DNA of 64,000 nucleotides from Salticus scenicus (Eukaryota; Arthropoda; Arachnida; Araneae; Salticidae), in contig OZ005648.1 in NCBI GenBank assembly GCA_963930645.1, positions 201,066,480 to 201,130,479 on the forward strand, given 5' to 3'. Shown piece by piece: positions 12,328 to 23,429 of this stretch; position 1 is the stretch's first letter; every line of letters begins with the position of its first letter. Position numbers and translations under genes: made by a program. The notes beneath the pieces were generated by a model. The model saw nothing but the letters and a program-made list of their open reading frames with translations, was not told the DNA's origin and searched no databases.

Positions 12328-12633
12328 TGGTAACCAGCTCGGCACTTCTCACATAATTTACGTTGGCAAGGTCACCGAGTCTGCATTAAAGTAGCTATAT
12401 CAAGTGACAGATTTGAATATGGCATATAACTCCAAACGGCCACGAAATTTCAATTGAATTGAATTGAAATTTCGCGGCCGTTTGGAGTTATATGCCATAT
12501 TCATGAATTGAAATTTCGTGGCCGTTTGGAGTTATATGCTATATTCAAATCTGTCACTTGATATAGCTACTTTAATGCAGACTCGGTGACCTTGCCAACG
12601 TAAATTATGTGAGAAGTGCCGAGCTGGTTATCA

Positions 12634-12706
12634 GCCAGGGTAGCTCAGTGGTTAGAGCATCCGCGCGTTAAGCGGAAGGCCCGGGGTTCGATTCCCGGCT
12701 CTGGCA
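12634..12706 (+). pseudogene. tRNA-like sequence (SINE head or tRNA pseudogene), plus copy
   Basis: This is the mirror copy of the minus-strand unit, also 73 nt, with a perfect or wobble-paired acceptor (GCCAGGG/CTCTGGC) and discriminator A. Loop GCGTTAA again carries C33 and the T arm is again one base irregular. Because both copies share the same irregularities, these were in the founding sequence rather than acquired here. No encoded CCA. Confidence 0.72.
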
Positions 12707-12956
12707 TTTTTCACATAGTTGGTAAAAATCAGCCTTCTATTCAATCTATCAAAAAATAATTTCCAGGTTGATGAATTAAATTTCTGAATTGAGATTACTA
12801 ATAATTACCAACTCATTTTTGCTTTGTATTCATTTACGTCGACGATATTTTGCCCTCGCGATATTTTGTCCCCAACCCGCCTTGTGCAAATAAAGCATTG
12901 AGAATAGTGCGCTTACAGATTTTTTGTTAGTTTGCTTCTAACACTGCTACTTCTTA

Positions 12957-13045
12957 TAAAATGTAATTATCGCAGATACACGTCATAAAATGTAATTATC
13001 GCAGATACACTTCATAAAATGTAATTATCACAAGCAGAAACAGAA
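12957..13045. repeat. Three-copy minisatellite, 29-bp unit
   Basis: ATAAAATGTAATTATCGCAG plus ATACAC[G/T]TC repeats three times, the last copy diverging after TATCACA. Confidence 0.85.
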
Positions 13046-13284
13046 ATTATCATTTGAAATTATCATCAATAGCATTTTACTGGATGGAATGCAAATTAAA
13101 CTAGTATGATGTGGCCACCACATGACTTTCTTGTATATAATTTTACATAAAATTCATGCAATACAAATTATTTATTAAATTATTAAATTATTTTAAATTA
13201 TAAATGCAGACGATTTTTATATGACAAAATTATATCACTAAATGCCGAAAGAAAGTCAATATTTGCAATTATCAGAAGAAATAC

Positions 13285-13316
<32 letters not shown>

Positions 13317-13394
13317 CGTTAAAAAGTAAAAAATCGATAACTTTGTTTCAAATTATCACAGATCTATATTTCAAACATTCGTTTTAAAGGTATT

Positions 13395-13444
13395 GACGAG
13401 ATATTGACGAGAGAAAGTCGTGTGAGTGACACACCAGATTATTA
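13395..13444 (-). repeat. Isolated terminus of repeat family R1
   Basis: GTCGTGTGAGTGACACACCA then GATTATT is the non-hairpin end of R1 as seen at 27170-27196 and, inverted, at 54511-54540. The rest of that copy is not recognised to its left; it is probably truncated. Confidence 0.55.
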
Positions 13445-13746
13445 TTTTTTTTAATTCAATTTATTTATTTATTTATTTATTTTAATTTTATTTTTTATCA
13501 TTGGCAAGTTATTCTGGCATTAAAACTATCAAAGAAGTTTTATAAATGAACATGCCATTCATGAAGGATGTATTAATATTAAAAATTTATATCACTTTGA
13601 GTACATTGACAACGCCTAATAAAAATTTATACGCACTTTTTGTTTCAGAACTCATTATGTGTAATTGTTGATATCAAAATTTGCATTAAAATATACTTTT
13701 TGTTTATTTTATTTTATTTTTATTTATATTTATTTATTTATTTATT

Positions 13747-15200
13747 TTTACATTCTCTTGCCTATATATAGTAGAGAAAGTATTATTTTTGGGTCAAATT
13801 TTGGAAATAGAGTTTTTGTTATATTTATAATTTTTAAGTCCCCTGAATCCAAAAGATAGGTTTTTAACGGTTGATCTGTGTGTGTGTGTGTTATAGTCTG
13901 TGTATCTGTTATCGCCATATCTCAGGAACACAGAGTATCAGAAAGTCCAAATTATGTATTTTAAATCTGTATTGTATAGGGATGTAACATTAAACTTTTC
14001 ATTCAGACCTAGCAATTGGTTCGTACACAAGAACATCCAAGAGTATTCGATGGATGGAGTTTCTGAGAAGTGCAGTTTAACATCTATAGGCAGCACTAAA
14101 CAAAATGAAATGAGCACATTTTTCTTTAATATTCAAAAGCATGTAATACATTATTCGTTTACAGGGGTTACCGAACATTTTTTGGATATATTGAACTGTA
14201 GTTAGAAATTGCTGGAAGTGCATTTAAGGTTGGGCTTTATGTTTTTCATATAGGACTAAATTGGAGTACACGATGTGGTGTGAATACAGTTTATAAACAA
14301 TATAGAGGATTACCCAAAATTAAGCAAAATTGCATTCTCTCTGTTAAATGTAATTGACGCCAATACTTTACCACATCTTACCATGTATCGAAATACTGTT
14401 CAGAAAAGATTTGATTTTTCATAACCATACGGCAAATAAAGTATTTTTTGTACTTTTGAACTTCAATTTTCAGCGCTATTCTTTTGTTATAATTACGTGT
14501 TTTGGAGTTCCTTGTATACAGAAGTCAAATTTTTAGCTGTTGAACTGTGTATATATTTGTAATTAGCTTAACTTAAAAACAAATAATTGAATTTAATTCA
14601 AATGTAATATTCTGAAATTCATACAATTTTGCCACTTGGAAAATTTGATAAAAATTGAAAGTTTAAAAAAATTAATTAGTGTGAAAGTTATTTGAATAGT
14701 TTTGAATAAATTTTTAAATGTAGTTGCAGACGTGAATTCTTTATAAACGTTAAGTATTATATTCAAACGGGGAATTGAAGAAGGAACCCTTCACACCCTT
14801 CACACAGAATTATATGCCAAATAAAACTGCTTTAACCCTAGAACACTGGAGTGCTTATATCTGCCGCTATCACTAAGAGATACGCAAAATTTACGTGTCA
14901 TGTAAAATTCGTTTTATATGCTTATATTATATTAATGTTGTTTTTAAATGTGTTTCGTTATTTGCTGTTTTACCCAATATTATTAACTTTTCATTAAATG
15001 AATAATTGTTTGTATTTAAAAATATATTTGAAAACTATAAAAATGTATACCAATAAAGGAAGACCGCACGTAAAATGAACGTAAATTTTACGTTACACTA
15101 GTGTTCTAGGGTTAAATCCTATTTTGAATTGTTTTTAAAGTAGGTTCATGTATAGTACTTGTTATCTGTTACTTAAGTGGCAGATTTTCTTAGTAGCATT
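13747..15200 (-). repeat. Copy of repeat family R1, minus orientation, interrupted by a MITE
   Basis: The left end ACATTCTCTTGCCTATATAT then AGTAGAGAAAGT is the hairpin terminus. The conserved subterminal block (GGGTCAAATTTTGGAAATAG ... AAGTCCCCTGAATCC) and the GGTTGATCTGTGTGTGTGTG tract follow. The block GGATTACCCAAAATTAAGC (14311) and the GGGGAATTGAAG...CCCTTCACAC block (14770) match other copies. The right terminus is degraded. The 101-codon frame at 13900-14205 lies inside and is not conserved in sister copies. Confidence 0.6.
14836..15111. repeat. piggyBac-like MITE, 276 bp, TTAA target duplication
   Basis: The ends CCCTAGAACACT and AGTGTTCTAGGG are perfect 12-bp inverted repeats, flanked on both sides by TTAA (14832-14835 and 15112-15115), the hallmark of piggyBac insertion. 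A further inner inverted pair (AAATTTACG / CGTAAATTT) extends the symmetry. Inserted within the R1 copy, so younger than it. Confidence 0.85.
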
Positions 15201-15209
15201 AAAAATGGC

Positions 15210-17170
15210 AGTTAAGAGAATTATGTAAAAATACCACAGTAGATTATTTTTATTACAAATAAACATCAGTAAACATCAATAAACAGTCAATAATCTCTAC
15301 TACCGATTTAATATTTGCTGTGTTAATTCTTTGTGTCAAAAGATAAAATTCAAAAAAGATCTAGAGAACTGAAAAAAGTGTCTTTACAGTGGCATCCAAC
15401 AGAAAGTTTAATTTCCCTTTTCAGGGATTTTCTTACTAAATGGAAAACCGAAATTATTTTTATTTTTAAAGGCTTTTCGTAAAAATATCACTTATTGGGG
15501 ATAGAATTTTGTCACCGTGTAAACATTTTAGCAAATTTCACATGAATCTTGCATTAAAAGGTCAAAAATATAAATAATCTCAAATTATGAAAGCAGTTTG
15601 TAACATAAATAAACTTTATAATTGTTTGCTAGTAAAATTTTAAAACTGCAAAAGTAAACGCTAAAATCTCTGTATTTTCTTTTTTTTAATTACACGTGAA
15701 TTTTCAAAACTATCTATAATTACAAAGCCATACAATTTACATTTACAAGTTTTTAACCAAAAACCTATTTTATAAATGCATATGCGAGTTTTTTTTTTTT
15801 TTTTTTTTCGCTCTTTTATCATATTTTATTTTTATGCTTTTTAATTAAAGTTTGTTTTAGAACAAATTTCATCGTGGTTTTACCAATTTTCTTTTCCTTT
15901 GTGAACCGCTGATGTAGAAAGAAAATACTTATTTAGAATTTAAAAGTTTAAAGAAAAGAGAAATAATTTATGCATTAGAAAACGTTTTAAACTTTCTGAA
16001 GAAACTTTCAAGATTTACTAGAAGAAAAAAAAAATCATAGATCACTTTTTATTGTTAGAAACATTTCATAGGTAATTACTTTCGTTTGATTTATTTTGAA
16101 GAAAAAAAAAATGTAAACAGCGTAATTATTTTAAAACACATTAAAAAATTGCAAAAGATTTTTGTTTCATATATATTAGCACAGAATACGCAATATATAG
16201 AGTTTTTTATTTAAAAAAATTTCGTTTTAATTCCTTTAACCCAAACCTTATTATTATTATTATTATTTTCTGTTCCTTTGAAATAAATATATGTGATGAT
16301 ATTGATGATTAGTAGTTGGGGGGAAATAATAATAATAATAATAACTAAATATTTTATTAGAAAATAAATTTTTTAACATGGAACATTCATAAAAATACGA
16401 TTTTCTAATACGTAAACTACAGTAATACAAAAACTAATCTACCTCTGCAATGTATACCTTTTTTCCCCCCTTTTTCTTTTTTCAACGCGAAATATTTTTC
16501 CCTGTGAAACTTTTTAATAAGTATTTTTTGTCAAATGTCGAACAGAAGGTTATGATGCAAATTTCAAATTATTTTGTCAGTAAAGAGAACAGTAGTGACA
16601 TCTGCAGGCAATTACCTGAATTATGTAGTTTTTATGTATGCGTAGTTACTCTCATCCTCCGATAGATGTCTATACCAGTATTTTGTAGAGGCAGAGGAAC
16701 AGTTGAAGTGGTTATTCAACATACGGCACCATGTGCTTTGTAGGGTTAAATACTGATTTCAGACATGAGTGACAAATTACTATGGGGCGTAAAAATGTGT
16801 ACAGAATTTTATAAAATCGATTAAATTTTTCTGAGGATTTGATTTAGAAAAATTCAAAAATTAATGTTTCATACTGCCTTCATACAGAATTTCCAGTGAG
16901 TAAGTGTGACTTATGACATATGACTGTGCAAAAATTTGAGCATTGTATCAAAAGAAGTTCTAATAAGCAGATGTGTGAAAAGTATTAGAATAATTCATAA
17001 CTTTTACATTTTTTGTTTTATTCTGTTTTATAATGTTTTCAGTAGTTCAAGAAAAATAATGTCAATCTTTTTCTTTAAGAATAGTTTGGAAGACATTTTT
17101 CATACTTCCCAACAAATTTTAAGTATTTATGACTTCGGTTCTTCTGCTTGTCTGCGTTTTCATTTCTATA
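15210..17170. other. AT-rich non-coding stretch
   Basis: Homopolymer runs, an (ATT)n tract near 16249 and an (AAT)n tract near 16329 are the only clear features. Frames of 60-90 codons here are T-rich and show no family likeness. Confidence 0.45.
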
Positions 17171-17174
17171 TATA

Positions 17175-17676
17175 CATGACGGGTAAAAAATTCTTAACAC
17201 ATTTCAAACTTTAATATAAAATCAAGTAATAGATGTAAGATACTGTGGTTTGTACTAGAATGCTTTTCACTATGAAACATTTTCTTCCATAAAATATAGA
17301 TCAGTTAAATATAGATCAGTTCCGAATTCTGATCATAGATGGCGATGCACCTTAAAAACAACAAGAAGCACAAAACACGCAAGACAGAAAAGCAATTTAA
17401 GATTAAATTTGCATATGGTTCAAGCTATAAGAGGCGCACGTCTTGAAATATTGTATTGATTTTCATAAAATAAATGCTTTTTAATTGACTTTTGATTTTT
17501 TTTTTCTATTTTCAAGGTACAGCACCATCTATTAGCATAAACTTGAGCTAAATTTTCTATTTTCTTCAAAAAACATTTTTCATCGTGAGAAGCATTCGAA
17601 TACAAACTGCACTCTCATGCGTCGATTACTTGGTATTAAGTTTAAAATGTGTCGCAGACTTTTTGCTCACCCTGCA
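17175..17676. repeat. Tc1/mariner-like MITE, ~500 bp
   Basis: The left end (GACGGGTAAAAAATTCTTAA, then CACATTTCAAACTTTAATA) and the right end read on the other strand (GCAGGGTGAGCAAAAAGTCT, then GCGACACATTTTAAACTTAA) are inverted relatives over ~40 bp. TA dinucleotides lie at both outer edges. Diverged, so an old copy. It contains two facing ATAGATGG motifs (17335 and, inverted, 17526). Confidence 0.6.
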
Positions 17677-18055
17677 TATTTAGAATACCATAAAACACTA
17701 TTTAACTGTATCTACTCATTACATCATAAATACGAAGTCATAAATACTTTTCAAAAGTATTGGAAAGTGTAGAAAACACATAATATAGCTAAAAATGTAC
17801 TTCCAGCAAATTTTCCGAAGGAATCCGAACATTTTATAAGCCCTGTGAATCACTAATATTAATTAAAACTAAATCAACATTTAAAGTGATCGTTTGATTG
17901 CAGCTTAAAGTACATTACAAACATCTTTGTAATCCCATCCAATTGACACCATTACCTTTTTCTGATGCAAGGTTTCAGTTTATACCGTTTCATCCCTATT
18001 TGACAGTGATCTTTCTCAGTTAATTCATGTTATTGTAAACATTCGTTTAAAAAAA

Positions 18056-18942
18056 ATCTGGTATGAAACAACCACACGACTTCCATTACTCGTTATTACA
18101 CGTATTATATGCACTTTTTGGAGATAATATGATCAGAAGACTTAAAATTGATCTAACAAATATGATCAGAAGACTTAAAATTGATCTAACAAAGTACATA
18201 CCTAAAACGTTTCCTATGAAAGAAAACTGATGCATGTGTAAAGACATATAAAACAGAATTTACACAGAGAATTAAAAGGAAAAAAAAACTGTTAAAACCA
18301 TTTTTTAATACATCTAATTCCGAGATTTAAAACTGGCCTACATAATCAGAATGACTGTTAATATTCCTGTAATAACCCTGTAATACATGACAAAGGATAT
18401 CTAAAATGGATTTATGTAACAATTTCCAAGAAAATCGTGGAAGAAATTCGTTTGAAGAAATTCGTTGGGGCCGTTTTCGAGACACCGACTTTTACCAAAA
18501 CTTGGCATACTGAAATGTTGACCGGAAAACAGCAATTACATATCAAAGTATATCTAAAAAGGGATTAATATGGCGAATTTGGAAAAAATCCGTACAGCCA
18601 CTTTTAAAGGAACGCATTTGCAAGACCTGAAATTGAGCCATTTTTGAGATACGGACTTACGGTCCCCCATCCGGTTTTCCAATTTTCACAAAAAGTTGGA
18701 AGAATCATCTGTGCATCACACCTATCTCAATTCTGAAGTTTCGTAGTTCTATCTTTATTAGTTTCAGAGATATGATAGTCAGAAGATCCCCCCCCCCTAC
18801 ACAGACACACATACACACACACTGTCCCATTGCCAATACTACTTTTTTGGACTCAAGAGACCTTAAAAACTTGCAAATCAGGTGAAAACTTGATATTGAA
18901 TTTTCGATTACCTACGGTAGTCAAGTAATGGAAGTATAAAGG
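18056..18942 (+). repeat. R1-related repeat, subfamily 2, plus orientation
   Basis: It begins AATCTGGTATGAAACAACCA then CACGACTTCC. It ends with the block TTTTTTGGACTCAAGAGACC, a 'CAAATCAGGTGAAAACTTGA' stretch and a terminal hairpin ATTACCTACGGTAGTCAAGTAAT-like tail followed by GGAAGTATAAAGG. It shares start and subterminal layout with R1 but has a different tail hairpin. A 33-bp unit (ATATGATCAGAAGACTTAAA...) is tandemly duplicated at 18126-18194. Confidence 0.6.
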
Positions 18943-19099
18943 ATCGATTGCATTGCGTTTGAAATGCGTATCCAAAATTTGGATTTGTTGTTCTTAGTGA
19001 ATTTCTTTCAATTTATGCGGAAGCCAAAAATCGAACTTCTTAATGAGTCCATGACATCTTGTGTGATTTTCAGTTGTGTAGGATACATTTAATCTTATT

Positions 19100-19947
19100 G
19101 TAATCGTTCGCACAAAAAAATTATAACGTTGACAGAACAATAACAAAACAAAATAATTCTATATATTTGTGCAAGACGAATGCACATTCTTACCAACCCG
19201 AGAGTTTCTGAATCAGTTTTAATTTACGTGAACTTATTTCCCTGTGAGGAAGATACCGTCCTCTCCAAACCCTTGTTTAATATTGCAACTATATTCATAC
19301 ATAATTTCAGGCTGTTATTAAGTTTTATAATTCGTTTCAAATTATTCAATGAATTTTCACCGAGACCATTCTTTAAAATTTCATCGACTAATTTGGAGTA
19401 TACTGGAGTATATGCTTATATTGAATAGAAACGCACGGCATATTGTACATAAATTTCGCACATAAAAAGAAACTGCATAACACTTGAAATATACTTCGAG
19501 CTATTTCCAGCCATATACCTAGCATATCCGAATCCTTTTGTGTAGCCCTATAAACGATGTATAAGTGCTTTTTACATTACATTCCATGTGCAATATGCTT
19601 TTTGTGCGCTCATAAATAATATATAATTGTTCCATTTTGTTTAGAGCAGTCCAAAGATATAATGCAACAACGGAAAAATACATCCATAGACATATTTGAA
19701 TACTTTTGTAGGTCATGGTATACGAATTATTTATTCAATCTCAATAAAAATATTTCTAGTAACACATCATACGATACAAATTTAGACACCTTTCAGACAC
19801 ATAGACCAAACGCTAAAAACGTGATTTTCGGAACCAGCGAACGAGGACGGTGGGGGAGTAAAACATGTAAATATATCCAAAAATCAGTTTTGAAAATTAA
19901 ACCCAAAACAATACTTTATTTACCATATATGGGTAAGAGAAAGTAAA
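19100..19947 (+). repeat. Copy of repeat family R1, plus orientation
   Basis: Blocks match the full-length copy at 54511: CATATTGTACATAAATTTCG, AGCCATATACCTAGCATATC, TTGTGTAGCCCTATAAACG, CAGACACATAGACCAAACGC and the terminal CATATATGGGTAAGAGAAAG. The start is unclear; it is probably 5'-truncated. The 82- and 94-codon frames inside do not match frames in sister copies. Confidence 0.55.
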
Positions 19948-20077
19948 AAGGAAATTATTAAATTCATTGTTTTAATTTGAAAATTATGTACGATTGTATA
20001 TAAGAGACAAACTATGTTTTCGAAGAGGATTGCCCTTTATTTTAATTTATTTTATTTTGAAGTCTCTATTAAACAAA

Positions 20078-21262
20078 AATTCTGGTGTGTAACAACCACA
20101 CGACTTCTGTTACCCAGTATTACATGCATGTGCAATTTTTGGAAATAATGTGGTCAGAAGACACAAAATTTATCTAACAAATTATACACCAAACAATTTT
20201 CCTTTAAGAGAAAATTGATGCATGTGAAAGGCATATGAAACAGAGTTTACATTGCGAGTTAAAAATAAAAAATAAATAAATAAAAAATACAGCCGTTTTT
20301 TGTAATACTCATTTTCGAGATCCAAGACTGACCTAGGTAATTAAGATGACTGTTATTATTATTATTATTATTTTGTAATAATCACGTACAGTCGGTAACA
20401 AAAGTGTCCGAACACTAACAAAAATTCCTATGTAAAAAAAAGTAGAGTTAATACTGTTTTGTTAAATAAATCCTTGTCGAATCATGCTCTTAGACTGACT
20501 AAGAACAGGATTCGACAAGGATTTATTTAACAAAACAGTATTAACTTTACTTTTTTTATATAGGAATTTTTGCTAAAAATTCGGACACTTTTGTTACCGA
20601 CTGTAACATATGCGAAAGGATATCTGAAAAGGAGTTTATGTAGTAATTTTGAAAAAATTCGTTAAAGCCATTATTTTTGAGATACCGACTTTCACCAAAA
20701 CTTGGCAAACTCAATTGTTGACCAGAAAATAACAATTACACAGAAAAGCGTATCTAAAATGGAGTTGTTATGGCGAGTTTGAAAAAAATCCGTGCAGCCG
20801 TTTTTAAAAGAATGCACTTGCGAGACCTCAAATTAACCTTCTTATGCAATGCGCCTATCAATTATACTGAACTAATCGACTAATACATGCGAAAAGACAT
20901 CTAATAGGGTATTTATATAAGAATTTTTAATAAAATCTTTAGAGCCTTTTTTTCAGATACAGCATATCCGTTTTCCGTTATCCCACTTCCGATTTTTCAA
21001 TTTTCACCAAAGTTGGAAAAGTCATCTGTACACTAGACATGTCTAAATTTTGAAGTTTAGTTGTTATATCTTTATTAGTTTCGAAGATATGATAGTTGGA
21101 AGATCCTCGACACACATATACACTGACCAATTGCTGAAAACCACTTCTTTGGACTTAGAAGACCTTAAAACATGTAAATCAGGTGAAATCTCGATATCAA
21201 ATTTTTTGAATGAATCTCATTATCTACATTATTCAGTTAATAGAAGTAATAACATCGTTATA
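20078..21262 (+). repeat. R1-related repeat, subfamily 2, plus orientation, interrupted by a MITE
   Basis: It starts AATTCTGGTGTGTAACAACC then ACACGACTTCTG, parallel to 18056. It ends with ATACACTGACCAATTGCTGA, TTTGGACTTAGAAGACCTTA and an AATCAGGTGAAATCTCGATA block parallel to 18840-18900. An M3 MITE (20389-20603) is inserted in it. Its 74-codon frame at 21050-21274 is not present in the sister copy. Confidence 0.6.
20389..20603. repeat. Palindromic MITE M3, complete copy
   Basis: 215 bp with ends CAGTCGGTAACAAAAGTGTC and GACACTTTTGTTACCGACTG, flanked by TA (20387-20388 and 20604-20605). It is near-perfectly palindromic throughout, centred near 20493. Confidence 0.85.
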
Positions 21263-21289
21263 AGTATGAAGTAATAATAATCTACAATT

Positions 21290-22330
21290 CTAAATTGATT
21301 TAATAAATATGAAGAAGTATATGCAGTTGATTTATTCATTTATTTTAATGCAATTTTATTTAAATTGTTGGAAATTTAGTTTTATTTAAATTGTTGGAAA
21401 GGAAACAGAAGTAGTTTATGTTTCAAAACGCATATCTACAGTGTTTTTGAAAAAAAAATTAAGAAGGTTCTTTTATGCTGAGCTTGTATGTGGATTATAA
21501 TAACACTGCATTTATTATTATTATTCTACTAACATTTTAAATAGAGCTTTTAAATTTTTTGAAAATATTTATTGCCATAAATAAATGCAACATAATTAAT
21601 GTAATTTATTGAAAAGAAGATGTTTAGCTGCTTTTTAAAATATAAAGGTATTTTCATTTCATCCATGTGCCGTCAGTCTTTCATAACCAATTAAAATTTA
21701 AGATTGCATTTTAGTGATAAAGTGGTCGCAATTTCTTTTATCTTATGAAAAAGGTTATTACCAAAAATTGAGGAAAAAACATTTTTATTATGGAAAATTC
21801 TTCCGTATATTATATGAGTTTAAAAAACCGGGGTTTGAAGGGGTTTAAAGTTTTATGGGTTTAAAGTTCCGTATAATATATGGGTTTAAAGCGGGGGTGT
21901 TGGGGCACACTAGTCCGTCTTCGTAATTTTTAATCCCATCAAAAATTAACCATAGTTCGGCTATTTCCCATGAAACTAATTATATGTTTCGCACCGTCCA
22001 AGAAATTTTTCAAAATGTTCTATTAAGAATATTTTTGTATTTAAATATTTGTACAGAACCTTGCAAAGTGAACCAAAACGAATAAAGTCTGGGACATCTT
22101 GGTTCACCTCATGGGACACGTTGGACCCTATTATACTAAAAATTTTAGTTTCAAAATTGGGTATGGATATTTTCCAATAATGTAAATAAATAGATATCTT
22201 TTCTATTTAAAATTAAGCCCAGATTACTTAAAAATTAAGTCGAAAATTTTCATAAATACCAAAGTTCTCCATATGTTTAATGAAGGCCTAAAACTTCAAT
22301 GAGCATTTATTGTCATCAGAATTAAACATA
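21290..22330. other. Non-coding stretch, no gene recognised
   Basis: A short duplication (TTTTATTTAAATTGTTGGAA) occurs at about 21353-21399. A G-rich motif GGGTTTAAAG is repeated at 21830-21890. At 22095-22130 'GGGACATCTTGGTTCACCTC' and 'GGGACACGTTGGACCC' look like small repeated units. None of it resolves into a known element. Confidence 0.4.
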
Positions 22331-22339
22331 AATTCAAAT

Positions 22340-23420
22340 TTTCACTAAAAATGGATGAAAAATGGGTTAAAATTTGAAATAAAATTTTTAACTGGTGTTG
22401 GGGACCAAGGGCCAACAGGATTTCTTCCATAAGTTCTATCTCGGATGATAGGAAGTAGATTAAAATTCAAAATCAAATTTTTAGCTGAAGTTAGGTCCCA
22501 GGAACCTTAGGCCTTCCCTCCTTCTCTCTAAGTCCGATACTGCTTGAGCATGTATTGACATTGGAGTTATAAATGTAGAAAAACTTTTAGCTCAATCGGA
22601 TGGTGGGAAGGGGGATAATATTCTAAATAAAATTTTTAACTGGAGCTGATGTCTCAGGAACCCCGCGCCCATTCCCTTAAGTTTGTTACTGTTTGGTCCT
22701 GTGTCATCTAAATACATGCAGAATTACAGTACAATCGGATGGTAAAATGTGGCTTAAAATCCGAAATAAGAATTTTTGGAGGCTCATGATAATCGGCCCT
22801 CTTCCCTAAGTCCGTTAGGGCTTAAGCGTATATTCACATCGAAGTTATACATGTATGCATGTTAAATTTCAATTCAATCGACGACAGGAAGTGAGTTAAA
22901 ATTCGAAGTCAAATTTTTCACTATAGAATCGGGGACCCAGGAACCTCAGCCTTCTGTTCTAAGTCTATTATTGTTTGAGCATGCATTGTAGTCCGAGTTA
23001 TACATTGTCCGAGTTATGCAGAATTTCGCTTCATTGGATATTAAAAAGCGGGTTAAACTTTGAAATTAAAATATGATCCGACTTTGGTGGCCCGACGTTC
23101 CCAAGCCCACTCCCATTAAGTCGGTTTCTGCTTGAGCATGTATAGTCATAGAAGTTGCACATGTGCGCACAATTTCCGCTCAATCCGGTAATAGGTAGTG
23201 AGCTAAATACGCTTCTAATATTTTACCCTAACAGACAACAAACGAAGAATAGGGCTCCACCTAGCGCCTCATATGTGCCTGTTATTGCTCCAGCATTCAT
23301 TGCCATCGAAGTTATACATGCATGAAAAATTTAAGCTCAGTCGCATGATAAGAGGTGTGTTAAAATTAGCTTCCACGTTTTGACTTTGACTCACAACAAG
23401 CGAAGTTAAATAAAGACATG
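22340..23420. repeat. Diverged tandem array, ~150-bp unit, about 7 copies
   Basis: Each unit carries a 'taagTCnGTTACTGCTTGAGCATG' type segment (near 22540, 22688, 22825, 22970, 23127 and 23282). This is followed by a GAAGTTATACATG block, then AATTTCAGCTCAATCGGATG, then a 'AGTTAAAATTnGAAnTCAAAATTTTT' block and a 'GGGGACCCAGGAACCTCAGC' type block. Spacing between landmarks is 137-157 bp. Every frame across it is broken by stops, so it is satellite-like rather than coding. Confidence 0.75.
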
Positions 23421-23429
23421 TAAAAAGTG

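Larger units (their letters stand above)
12203..12760. repeat. Large inverted repeat (~250-bp arms) with a tRNA-like sequence in each arm
   Basis: The left arm (from TTTGATAGAATGGAGTAGAA) and the right arm (ending at TTCTATTCAATCTATCAAA on the + strand) are near-perfect reverse complements for about 250 bp, through the tRNA-like units, the GGCAAGGTCACCGAGTCTGC block and the CCGTTTGGAGTTATATG block. In the middle the last ~30 bp (AATTGAAATTTCG[C/T]GGCCGTTTGG) is present one extra time. It looks like two oppositely oriented copies of one tRNA-derived SINE joined at the tail ends. Confidence 0.85.
11697..12895. repeat. Composite foldback element with GGGACAAAATATCGC-type ends
   Basis: Near the left (11725-11762) lies a doubled motif, CGGGACAAAATCTCGCC then GGACAAAATCACGCG. 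Near the right (12838-12880), on the other strand, lies GGGGACAAAATATCGCGAGG followed by GCAAAATATCGTCG. These facing, doubled terminal motifs bracket ~1.15 kb whose centre is the tRNA-like inverted repeat at 12203-12760. Exact ends and a target duplication could not be fixed. No open frame of note. Confidence 0.5.

Noticed and set aside
13900..14205. 101-codon frame
   Set aside because: Falls inside repeat family R1; sister copies have stops and indels in the same frame.
16249..16346. (ATT)n and (AAT)n tracts that could pair as a hairpin
   Set aside because: Complementary microsatellites are expected by chance in such AT-rich DNA, and nothing around them is symmetrical.
22340..23420. Possible CRISPR-like repeat/spacer array (also 31847-34411 and 62090-62960)
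   Set aside because: Repeats are 145-330 bp, diverged and contiguous in a eukaryotic setting, with no short identical repeats separated by unique spacers.
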